DNA from: VXMF01 sp965206775
Lineage (GTDB): Bacteria > Acidobacteriota > Terriglobia > Bryobacterales > UBA6623
DNA length: 64,000 nucleotides
Direction: 5' to 3'
Assembly: GCA_965206775.1 (NCBI GenBank)
Contig: CBDBKU010000002.1
Coordinates: 1,860,001-1,924,000, forward strand
The translations under genes were made by a program, and so were the position numbers. Numbering within the stretch: position 1 is the first letter of the stretch; the number at the start of each line of letters is the position of its first letter. Positions 1 through 8,170 of the stretch are shown here, one piece after another. Below the pieces are notes generated by a model. It was given only the letters and a program-made list of their open reading frames with translations. It did not search any database and was not told where the DNA came from.

Positions 1-742
1 CTGGCTCGACATCGTTCGAACCAATTTCTCCGACCAGGTGACGACGCTCTACCAGAACAACGGGGACGGAACCTTCTACGACGCGAGCCTGCAGGCCGGA
101 CTGGGGATCAACACCAAATACCTGGGATTCGGAGCCGGCTTCTTCGACTTCGACAACGATGGCTGGAAAGACATATTCCTTGCGAACGGACACGTGTATC
201 CGGCGATTGCCGGGAAGGATCTCCATGTCACCTACAAGCAGCGGAAGATCCTATACCGCAACCGGCGCAACGGTCGCTTCCAGGACATCTCGACAAAGGC
301 AGGTCCTGGCATCGCCGAGCCCAAGGTGAGCCGAGGCTGCGCGTTCGGCGATTTCGACAACGACGGCCGAGTGGACGTGGTCGTCAACAACCTCGATGAC
401 GCGCCGTCTCTGTTGCGGAACGAGTGCCGCAACAGCAACAACTGGCTGATGGTGAAGTGCATCGGGACCAAATCGAACAGGTCAGCGATTGGGGCGCGAG
501 TGTCGGTGACAACCGGTTCTCATACTCAGATCGACGAGGTCATGAGCGGGTCGAGCTACTACTCTCAGAACGACCTGCGCCTGCATTTCGGGCTCGGAGC
601 CTCCCGTCAGGCCGACCGGGTGGAGGTCCGGTGGCCGTCGGGTTCCACGGAGGCACTCGAGAGGGTGGCGGGTAACCGGGTGGTCATTGTCAGGGAAGGG
701 GAGGGAATCGTCAGCGACGGGACGCCTTCCGCGAAGGCGTAG
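1..742 (+). CDS. CRTAC1-type FG-GAP / ASPIC-UnbV repeat protein (5' end outside window)
   Basis: This is the C-terminal part of a secreted or surface repeat protein of the CRTAC1 family. The reading frame is open to the left edge (codons from base 2), so the start lies upstream. FG-GAP/VCBS-type calcium-binding blades are visible as FDFDNDGWKDIF and FGDFDNDGRVDVVVNN. They are followed by an ASPIC/UnbV domain over roughly the last 90 residues (NWLMVKCIG, then GARVSV, then LHFGLG and RVEVRWPSG). The family is extracellular and probably binds ligand through a beta-propeller; no enzymatic role is established. It ends 45 bp from the convergent TPR gene. CRTAC1 and TPR proteins are often neighbours in Acidobacteriota, which suggests a functional link, but here they are on opposite strands. 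Confidence 0.85.
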   Translation, partial: WLDIVRTNFSDQVTTLYQNNGDGTFYDASLQAGLGINTKYLGFGAGFFDFDNDGWKDIFLANGHVYPAIAGKDLHVTYKQRKILYRNRRNGRFQDISTKAGPGIAEPKVSRGCAFGDFDNDGRVDVVVNNLDDAPSLLRNECRNSNNWLMVKCIGTKSNRSAIGARVSVTTGSHTQIDEVMSGSSYYSQNDLRLHFGLGASRQADRVEVRWPSGSTEALERVAGNRVVIVREGEGIVSDGTPSAKA

Positions 743-787
743 GCGGCCTGTCCCGACGTCGGAATCGATCGCTGCGGCGTTCGAGTC

Positions 788-3700
788 CTATCGGGTCGTG
801 GCGTTCCCGGCGCGACGCTTGGCTTCGAGGTCGGCGGCTTCGCGTTCCAGGCGCTTGAACGCATCGAACGCGGCGCGGCTCTTCGTCGGCTCTCCCAGGC
901 GCCGGTAGAGAAGACCTAGCACGTAGTGGTAGCGAGATACCCTCGCGTTAAGGGAGACCGCGCTCTCGAGATACTCGATAGCTTGGACCCACTCTTTCCG
1001 CGCTCGGTAGGCCTTTGCTGCCTGGAACAGGGCGAGGTCGGATCGCGGATCGATCCCGATCGCCTGCGAAGCGTACTCCAGAGCCTTGGTGGGTTCATTG
1101 ATGCGGTTGTGGTGGGCCGCCATGTTGACATACGGCGAGACGAAGCCGGCATCCCGCTCTTCGTTCAACTCGATCGACTTGGCGTAGTTGTCAACCGCCT
1201 CCGAATCGAGGTTCATCGACTCGAGGGCGAATCCGAGCGCGTTATAGGCTTCCATGTACCCCGCGTCTAGGCGCAGGGCATGGTCGAACTCGCGACGAGC
1301 TACGGGAAAGTTGTCCTGTGCCGAGTAGAGTTTCCCCAGGTTGTAGCGGATCTCGGCGGAATCGGGTTTCAGGCGGGCTGCTTGCGCAAATTCGACTTGA
1401 GCGCGGTCGTAGCGCCCGATGATCATGAGCGTTCGGCCAAGGATTTTGTGAGCCTCCGCGTTGTTGATGTTGAGGCGCAGGGAGTTCGCAAGAGCACCGA
1501 TGGCCTCCCCGATCTTCTGCTGGGCGAAAAGCACGTACCCGAGCGCGTAGTAGCCCCACCACGATTCGGGGGTTTCCGCGACGTACTGCCGGAGACGAGG
1601 CTCTACCCGCGAAAATCTGCCCTCCCGTATCTCTGACTCGAAGGATTGGACTATGGCGGGATCATCTCGATCTGTCGGTCGGACTGTCACGCCGCCAAGT
1701 TGCGGAGTCGCCAGATCGACTAGCGACGGCAGCAGATCCGCTCGTCGATTCTCACGCTGTCGTCGCGTGATTCGATTGATTTCCAGTCTGGCGGATGTGT
1801 TTTCCGGATCGAGCCTCGCGATTTCTCTAAGGGAAGCTAGGGCATCCTCGTCGTTGCCGGCCTCGATGAGAGCGTCGGCCAGCGATTTGTGAGCCTCCAC
1901 CGAGGACGGCCGCAGCCTCGCGGCATCACGGAATGCCGGGATTGCCTCGTCGGTCCGGCTCGCTGTCCGGAGGGCTTTCCCCAAGCCGAAGAAACCCGCG
2001 AAGGAGTCGGGCCTGAGTTCCGACGCCTGCCGGTAGGCCGAAACGGCTTCCGCGGTTTCGCCGCGGCGGGACAGCGCTTCTCCGAGAGCCAGGTGGGCGT
2101 CGAAAGAGGACGGTACCAGGCCGACGACCTGACGCAGCTTGTCGACGGCCTGGTTGACCTCTCCGGCTGTCAGTTCCTCGTGGGCCTCCCTCATCAGTAC
2201 CGTCGCCGTCTCGGCCTTCTGCTTGTCCGAGATCAGCGGGCGGCTGGCCTCGAGCTCGCGCTGCGCTTCGTCTCGGCGGCCGGCTCGAACCAGCGCGAGG
2301 CCTAGCTGGTACCGGGCTTCGCCGAGACTCGGATCCAGCTGCAGCGCCCTTTCGAGGTGCGTCACGGCCTCGTCGATTCGCCGGTCCGCGACCAGCGCCT
2401 TGCCTAGAGCGAAGTGCGCCTTCGCAAACTTTGGGGAGATCCCGATGGCCTTCACAAGGTGCTCGATCTCCTTGTTCCGGTCCGCGTTCTGGCTGTAGGC
2501 GCGGCTCAGGTTGTAGTGTGCGTTCACGAGGCCAGGGTCGAGGGCCAGGGCATCGTTGAGTTGTTGGATCGCTTCGTCCGCGTCAACGATGACCAGCACC
2601 CCGCCTAGGTTGGCCCGCGCCTCCGCATAGTCCGACCGGAGACGGATCGCATCGCGGAACGCGGCGATCGCTTCGTCTGTCCGGTCGGTTTGGGTCAGGA
2701 CGAGACCGAGGTTGTTCAGTGCTTCGGCGTGGCCGGGACGGAATCGAATCGCTTCCCGAAACGCAGCCGTGACTTGCTGCGGATCGGCACCGGACTTGCC
2801 GAGCAGGCGACCGAGCACGTTGTGGGCATCCGCATTGTCCGGGCTTTGACGCAATTCGGCACGCAGCGCCGAGATTGGCACGTCGAGGTCCGGAATCGAT
2901 CCCGCTCCGTCCGGAAGATTGAGCGCCGCCTCGAACTGACCGAGGGCCCAGTCACTCCGCCCCTCATTCAGGAAGACCACTCCAAGGTCGACGTAAGGCG
3001 CAGGCAACTCTCGATTCAGCGCGATCGCGCGTTGCAGGTAGCGCCTGGCGTCCTCGCCGCGGCCCTGGTCCCTGTAGGCCATTCCTAGGAACGCACAAGC
3101 CTCCGCCATCGTGGGATCGAGACGCGTTGCTTCCTCGAGTTCAGACGTCGCAGGGGCCCGCTCGCCCTGATACCAAAGAGCGAGGCCCAGGTGGTAGTGC
3201 GAGTCGGCCGATGCGGGTTCGAGGGCGATGGCCTTGCGGAGATGATTCACGGATCCGTGGAGATCGCCCTGCCGTCCGAGCAGGTAGCCCAGCATGCTAT
3301 GCGCCGGGGCGAACTTAGCGGATGCTTCGATGGCCTCCCCTAGTTCGGCTCGAGCGGTTTCGATGTCGCCCCGGGCTACGGCTCTTCGGGCCTCCGCAAC
3401 GCGGCCTGCCGCTCCGCCCGCTTCGGCTGTCTCGGTTCGGCGTCCCCGCTTCGAAAGCGCTGCGTGCCGCTTGAGCGCCTGTCCCAAGCCGTAGTAAGAC
3501 TCGAGCTTTTCAGGACTGAGAGCCAGCGCATTCTCGTAGGCGGAAACTGCCCCTTCCGGATCGTGACCTCGCAGGGTCTGCCCGATCTGGTGGTATACCT
3601 CCGCAAGGGGAGTCTGTCGGAGGGTTTCCGGCGTGGATCGGTTCTTGCTCCTGTCGAGGATGTCCTGGAACTGCGCGATTGCCTGCTCGCTCTCTCCGAT

Positions 3701-4510
3701 CGTCCGCAGTGCCACGCCGAGATTCATTCGACTCTCGAGGTTGTCCGGCTGCAGCGTGATGGCGGTCCGAAACGCCTCGACAGCTTCTGCCATCTCGCCG
3801 GTCTCGGCGAGAAGCGTGCCCAGACTGTTGTGGGCCCTCACCAAGCTCGGATCCAGTTCGACCGCGCGGCGGAATTGCGCGACGGCTTGGCTGAAGTCCT
3901 TCTTTTGCTGGTATGCGACACCGAGCCAGTTGCGAGCCAGCGCCGAGTCGGGATTCCGCGCAAGCAACTCGCTGAACTCTTCGACGGACCGATTCCACTG
4001 CCCGTCCCCTTGCAGCAGAAGCCCCAGTTCGAGTCGACCCTGCTCGAAATCCGGGTCCAGCCGGACCGCTTCCTCGAGTTCCGAGATCGCTTCGTCCACT
4101 TGGCCGGCGTTCCGCAATGCGAGTCCGAGGTTGAAACGGGCTCGAGCCGATTCAGGTTGGAGTGCGGCCGCCTTGCCGAAGGCTTCTAGCGCCCCCTCCA
4201 GCTCGTCCTTGTTGCTAAGCGCGATCCCCATCGCGATGTAGGTCTCGGCCTGATTCGGAGCCAGCTTGAGAACCTCCTCGAACTCGAAGATTGCGGAATC
4301 CCACAGCCCCTGTTCGAGCAGCTTGACGCCGCGCTGGTAGTGGTCGGACGCTTGGTCTTGGGCCGCGGCGGGGACCGCCGCGAGCAAAACGGCGACGCAG
4401 ATCCAAGCGACGCGGGCAAGGCTCGGCTTCGCGGGTGACAACCCGCCGGGAAGCGGGCGTCGCGAGCGGATTTCCGGGCGGCTTTCCATCGGCACCAATT
4501 CCAAAACCAT
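788..4510 (-). CDS. Large secreted tetratricopeptide-repeat protein
   Basis: The product is a 1240-residue protein made almost entirely of 34-residue TPR units, apart from an N-terminal signal sequence (hydrophobic stretch ending VPAAAQ at about residues 31-51). Repeated A-x-x-x-LG-x-x-x-x-x-G-x-x-x-EA-x-x-x-x patterns run from about residue 55 to the end, on the order of two to three dozen units. A charged linker near 345-375 and another near 880-940 break the array. TPR solenoids are protein-binding scaffolds, and the export signal places this one in the periplasm or outside. No catalytic domain is visible. The start used is the ATG 3 bp after the stop of the upstream TPR gene, so the two form an operon. 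Neither this ATG nor the one at codon 8 has a clear ribosome-binding site, so the start is uncertain by seven codons. Confidence 0.85.
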   Translation of the reverse strand: MVLELVPMESRPEIRSRRPLPGGLSPAKPSLARVAWICVAVLLAAVPAAAQDQASDHYQRGVKLLEQGLWDSAIFEFEEVLKLAPNQAETYIAMGIALSNKDELEGALEAFGKAAALQPESARARFNLGLALRNAGQVDEAISELEEAVRLDPDFEQGRLELGLLLQGDGQWNRSVEEFSELLARNPDSALARNWLGVAYQQKKDFSQAVAQFRRAVELDPSLVRAHNSLGTLLAETGEMAEAVEAFRTAITLQPDNLESRMNLGVALRTIGESEQAIAQFQDILDRSKNRSTPETLRQTPLAEVYHQIGQTLRGHDPEGAVSAYENALALSPEKLESYYGLGQALKRHAALSKRGRRTETAEAGGAAGRVAEARRAVARGDIETARAELGEAIEASAKFAPAHSMLGYLLGRQGDLHGSVNHLRKAIALEPASADSHYHLGLALWYQGERAPATSELEEATRLDPTMAEACAFLGMAYRDQGRGEDARRYLQRAIALNRELPAPYVDLGVVFLNEGRSDWALGQFEAALNLPDGAGSIPDLDVPISALRAELRQSPDNADAHNVLGRLLGKSGADPQQVTAAFREAIRFRPGHAEALNNLGLVLTQTDRTDEAIAAFRDAIRLRSDYAEARANLGGVLVIVDADEAIQQLNDALALDPGLVNAHYNLSRAYSQNADRNKEIEHLVKAIGISPKFAKAHFALGKALVADRRIDEAVTHLERALQLDPSLGEARYQLGLALVRAGRRDEAQRELEASRPLISDKQKAETATVLMREAHEELTAGEVNQAVDKLRQVVGLVPSSFDAHLALGEALSRRGETAEAVSAYRQASELRPDSFAGFFGLGKALRTASRTDEAIPAFRDAARLRPSSVEAHKSLADALIEAGNDEDALASLREIARLDPENTSARLEINRITRRQRENRRADLLPSLVDLATPQLGGVTVRPTDRDDPAIVQSFESEIREGRFSRVEPRLRQYVAETPESWWGYYALGYVLFAQQKIGEAIGALANSLRLNINNAEAHKILGRTLMIIGRYDRAQVEFAQAARLKPDSAEIRYNLGKLYSAQDNFPVARREFDHALRLDAGYMEAYNALGFALESMNLDSEAVDNYAKSIELNEERDAGFVSPYVNMAAHHNRINEPTKALEYASQAIGIDPRSDLALFQAAKAYRARKEWVQAIEYLESAVSLNARVSRYHYVLGLLYRRLGEPTKSRAAFDAFKRLEREAADLEAKRRAGNATTR

Positions 4511-4513
4511 CGT

Positions 4514-6070
4514 CTAATGGGGGTTCAGCAGCGTCCGCACGAGCTGGGTTTTCTCTTCCTCCTCGCGCAAGTCCTTGGCGATCGCGAGCTGCTGTCTCGC
4601 TTCCTCCCGCAATCCCATCCGCACGAGGAGCTGCCCGAGCTGGTAGTTGGCCCGAGCAGACTTGGGATTCAGCTGGATCGCTGCTAGGAACTTCCGCCGG
4701 GCCTCCTCGTACTGCCGTTCCTTGAACAGTGAGATCGCGAGACCCTCGTAGGAGAGAGCATGGTCGGGATGGCTCTCGAGAATCTCCCTGAACATCCGGA
4801 CCGACTCCTCATTCCGCCCTTGCTTCTGGGCGATCATGGCTAGGTAGTAGGGAGACTGCAACTGATCCGGGTCCAGTCGGCGGCTCTCGGCGAGATGCCG
4901 AATCGCGTCCTCGAAGGCGACCTTCAGGTAGAAGACCGACCCCACTGCGTAGTGCAACTGGGAATCGTCCGGGTTCTCCGTGAGAAGGCCTTGATAAAGC
5001 GCCAGCGCTTCATCGTACTGCCCGCCGGCACCGCGTGCCGTCCCGAGCCAGTAGCGGGTTGGCCTGTGCGCCGGTCTCAGCTCCAGCGCTCTTTCCAAGG
5101 CCTTCGTTGCGTCTTCGATCAGTTCCAGCCGCAGCGCCACTGTCCCGAAGGAGAATAGCACCTCCGGTTCGTCGGGTGCTTCGAGCTTGGCGCGGATCAG
5201 GAAGGAGAGAGCCTTTTCCAGCTCGCCTAGCTGCTCTGCGATCCGAGCCACCTGCCGCAGCGCCGGAACCGACCGGTCGTTGAACTTCACGGCCAGCTCG
5301 TAATTCTCGGAAGCCTTCGCGAGATCGTTCTCCAACAAGTAGAAGCCGGCAAGGTTGAATGCCAATTCGTACGAGCCGAGGTCCTCGCGCTTCAATCGCT
5401 CGAGGATCGGTATCGCTTCGGCGTTCAGTCCGCCCCGCGAGATCGCCAAGGCGAATCGGATTGCCCAAGCCCGGTCTGCGCCCGTGACTTTGGCCCAGTC
5501 TTTCACCAAGGCCCGCACCGCCTCGCGGTCTCCGAGGGCCGCATACGAGGTTGCGAGCAGGACCAAGCCGTCCGGCGACGCGCGCAGCTGGGCTTCCACA
5601 GGGCGAGCCAGATCGACCGCTTTGCGGTGGTTCCCCTTCCGGTTCTCGACCCGAGCCAGTTCGACCCGGGCAACCGCATTGTCGGGAGCCTGATCGAGAA
5701 CGGCACGAAACATTTCTCTCGCCAGGTCGTGCTTGCCGAGGAGAGCGTACGCCTGGCCAAGGTTCAGGCGTGCGCCTACAAGGCTCGGATTCGTCTCGAT
5801 CGCGCTCTCGAGCAGTTTCGTGCCCTCCTCGTGCCTGTTCTGTTGGAGACGTATCGAGCCGAGCAACGCATAGGCGACCGACTTCGTTGCAGGATGCTCG
5901 AGCGCGCGCGAGGCCTCGGCCTCGGCGGCTTCCAGATTGCCCTCCTGCATGAACTGGACGGATCGCTGCAGGCTTTGCGCGGGATCCGTGTCCGCCCAAG
6001 CCGGCAAAGCCAGCGAGCTTAAGAGAACGGCCCATCTGATCGCCAACGCAATCGGGAACCGCAACGTCAC
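4514..6070 (-). CDS. Secreted tetratricopeptide-repeat protein, first gene of a TPR pair
   Basis: This 518-residue TPR protein has a signal peptide (LAIRWAVLLSSLALPAWA, cleaved before about residue 28). Consecutive TPR units fill the rest and end in a charged tail (REEEEKTQLVR). The GTG at 6070 was chosen because GAGG lies about five bases upstream and the signal peptide then begins at once (VTLRFPIALAI). The frame stays open to an ATG at 6304, but that adds 78 arginine- and proline-rich residues that look non-coding. It ends 3 bp before the start of the 1240-residue TPR protein, so the two are almost certainly co-transcribed. The role is probably as an extracytoplasmic scaffold; the partner is unknown. 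Confidence 0.85.
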   Translation of the reverse strand: MTLRFPIALAIRWAVLLSSLALPAWADTDPAQSLQRSVQFMQEGNLEAAEAEASRALEHPATKSVAYALLGSIRLQQNRHEEGTKLLESAIETNPSLVGARLNLGQAYALLGKHDLAREMFRAVLDQAPDNAVARVELARVENRKGNHRKAVDLARPVEAQLRASPDGLVLLATSYAALGDREAVRALVKDWAKVTGADRAWAIRFALAISRGGLNAEAIPILERLKREDLGSYELAFNLAGFYLLENDLAKASENYELAVKFNDRSVPALRQVARIAEQLGELEKALSFLIRAKLEAPDEPEVLFSFGTVALRLELIEDATKALERALELRPAHRPTRYWLGTARGAGGQYDEALALYQGLLTENPDDSQLHYAVGSVFYLKVAFEDAIRHLAESRRLDPDQLQSPYYLAMIAQKQGRNEESVRMFREILESHPDHALSYEGLAISLFKERQYEEARRKFLAAIQLNPKSARANYQLGQLLVRMGLREEARQQLAIAKDLREEEEKTQLVRTLLNPH

Positions 6071-6575
6071 GAGGACCTCGGTGCTTCGGAGCCGGTGTCT
6101 CCCATTGGCATCAAACGCGCCGCCAGGCGGCTGATGGCGGGCCCGGCGCCAAGGCTGCAAGCCCGGGCGCGAATCCCGGTTCGGATTCGGGCTCGCCAGG
6201 ATTCCCGCGACATCCCATTCATGCAGCACCGCTACTCGCCTGGCGGCCGAGCCGCGGTATCGTCCCGTGGCGGTACCTGTCGCCGGCACCCAGCCTTCAT
6301 GCAAAGAATAGCCGAAACGAGGTCATCGGGCCAAGAAAGGCGGCGCGGCCGCCATTTAGAGTGAGCAAGCCAAGGATTGAGCGGGTCGTTTCGGCTGGAC
6401 ACGAGGCGGCCAACGTGCCATCAGCTGCCGAGGTCGAACGCGCAGGCGTGCAGTTCGCGGTCCGACCTCCCGCCAAGCCTGCTTGTCGTAGCAATCCGCT
6501 GTCCTCATTTGGCGATTCCAATTCGGATCCGCCACCCACATGGCTTGCCGCGGCGCACCCGAACGTCGCACTCGT
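6071..6575. other. Intergenic region
   Basis: About 500 bp upstream of the TPR operon and downstream of the truncated ATPase. Several short frames cross it, but none has a family signature or a convincing ribosome-binding site. Promoters for the TPR pair should lie in the left half; no clear -35/-10 pair was recognised. Confidence 0.5.
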
Positions 6576-7676
6576 TCAGAGCGAATCGAGCCGGTCACGG
6601 AGCGTTGTCACTTCGACAGCCGGTAGCACGGTGATCCGTTCATCCGCTGCGTAGGAGGAGCGCACGGGACAGACAACGTATAGATGCGCTAGTTTCAGCA
6701 GATCCAGCAAGATGCGGGTCGATTTCCTGATCACCGGGGCCTCGTTGAACCTCATCTCGAAACCCACTCGCAATCCCTTGTGGATTACAAGCAGGTCGAG
6801 CTCAGGTCCGCTGTGGGCCGCCCAGAACCATGCGTCCAAGGGCCCGAGGGCCCGCAGGGCTTGCTCGATCGCGAAGCCCTCCCACGACGCCCCGACCTTG
6901 GGGTGCGATAGGAGCGAGGATACGGTGGGAGCGCCAAGGAGTGTGTGCAGCAAGCCGGAATCACGCAAATACACCTTGGGCGCCTTGACTTGCCGCTTCG
7001 CCACGTTCTCGAACCATGGCTGCAATTGACGGACCATGAAGGTGCCGGTAAGTAGGTCCAAGTAGCGAAGTACCGTCTTGTCGGAAACCGACATAGACCT
7101 TCCAAGCGACGACGCGTTCAAGGTCTGGCCGTGCCAGTGAGCCAGCATGGTCCAGAATCGCCTCATGGCTGCGGATGATGGCGCCCCGCCGAGTTGCGGG
7201 ATGTCCCGTTCCAGGAACGTCCGCACGAACGCCTGCCGCCAGGCGATGCTGTCGTCGTCGGAACCGGCAAGATACGAGCGTGGCAAACCGTTTCGAAGCC
7301 ATAGCGATCGCCAATCGCGCCCTGAAGTCTCTGCGACGTCGAATCCGGAGAGTTCCACGAACTCGACGCGCCCGGCTAGCGACTCGGACACGCCCCTCAC
7401 CAAGTCCGGGGAAGCGCTGCACAGGACGAGGAAGCGAGACCGGTTCGCCGGCCGGTCCGCCAGCAACCGGAGCACGTTGAACAGGCGCGGTTCACGCTGC
7501 ACTTCGTCCAGCACGATCAGGCCTTCCAGGCTTCCGAGCGCCAGCTCCGGATTGTCGAGGCTACGCAGGTCCGGTTCCGACTCCAGGTCGAAGAAGGTGG
7601 CTGGCCGACTCGCGGCGATCTGGCGCGCAAGTGTCGTCTTCCCGGACTGGCGAGGCCCCAGCAACACCGGATTCCG
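6576..7676 (-). pseudogene. AAA ATPase with DUF4143 domain, 5' end lost at a transposon junction
   Basis: The residues encoded here form a DUF4143-type ATPase. They show a Walker A (GPRQSGKTTLA) only a few residues from the junction, a Walker B (LIVLDEVQ), a helical region with FLERDIPQLG, and a C-terminal nuclease-like DUF4143 domain (VYLRDSGLLHTLLG, WEGFAIEQAL, ELDLLV). Intact relatives carry about 25-35 residues before the Walker A. Here that segment is replaced by sequence antisense to a decayed transposase, so homology stops near base 7676. The frame happens to stay open to an ATG at 8114 inside an IS1634 end, giving a chimeric 512-codon frame whose first 146 or so residues are not native. 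No other start codon is visible near the junction, so I call it a 5'-truncated pseudogene. Translation of the chimera cannot be excluded. Confidence 0.7.
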
Positions 7677-8086
7677 GCGATCCTGGCGGAGGGCAAGGCC
7701 CTGGCTCAGGTCAGGGCACTGCTGGCGGCCGCGGGCCCCGCCAGCCGCACCGAAATCGGCCGGCGGATCTGCGAGCTGTTCGGGTTCGATGACGCCCGCG
7801 GGCGACCGCAGATGGCCAACTGCATGCAAGCCCTGCGCGCTCTCGAGACGGCCGGCCGCATCGACTTGCCCGCGCCGCGCCACAACCGCCGGCCCTGCCG
7901 CCCGCGCCGTCTCGGCCGCCCCGTGCCCTCGCCCGTGGACCTGCCCGAGCGCGTCGATCAGGTCCGCGGCCTGGCCTTGGTCGAGGTCGCCGACGATGCC
8001 CAGCGGCGCGTCTGGAACGAACTCGTCGGGTGCGAGCATCCGCGCGGGGCGGTCCTGCACGCCGGCGCGCAGCTGCGCTACCTGCT
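7677..8086 (+). pseudogene. DUF4338 (DruA-like) / IS4 transposase, N-terminal fragment
   Basis: Translation in the frame of the ATG at 7812 gives an uninterrupted DUF4338 N-terminal region starting near 7675: RTEIGRRICELFGF, then MANCMQALRALETAGRIDLP, then RVWNELVGCEHP and GAQLRYLL. DUF4338 is the domain of DruA from the Druantia anti-phage system. It also occurs fused to IS4-type DDE transposases, which is what the right-hand fragment shows. The fragment has no start codon of its own at the left end, where it abuts the truncated ATPase. It is interrupted at base 8086 by the IS1634 element and resumes in frame at 10368. It is a relic and not a working defence gene: no druB-E genes are nearby. 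Confidence 0.65.
8083..8086. repeat. Target-site duplication, left copy (TGCT)
   Basis: TGCT immediately before the left IS1634 end is repeated at 10364-10367 directly after the right end. Deleting the element plus one copy joins CGC TAC CTG CT to G GTC TCC GAG, restoring an uninterrupted DUF4338 frame (RYLLVSEHG). Four base pairs is slightly shorter than the 5-6 bp usually reported for IS1634-family insertions. Confidence 0.75.
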
Positions 8087-8099
8087 CCCAACTTTGGAG
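8087..8099 (+). repeat. IS1634 left terminal inverted repeat
   Basis: CCCAACTTTGGAG, identical to the reverse complement of 10351-10363. It lies 72 bp beyond the transposase stop codon. Confidence 0.85.
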
Positions 8100-8170
8100 T
8101 TTTCCGAAATGCACACTTGTAACTCATTGATTTGATTGACCTGAGCTTCCGTCAAACGGGTTTGCGGGCA

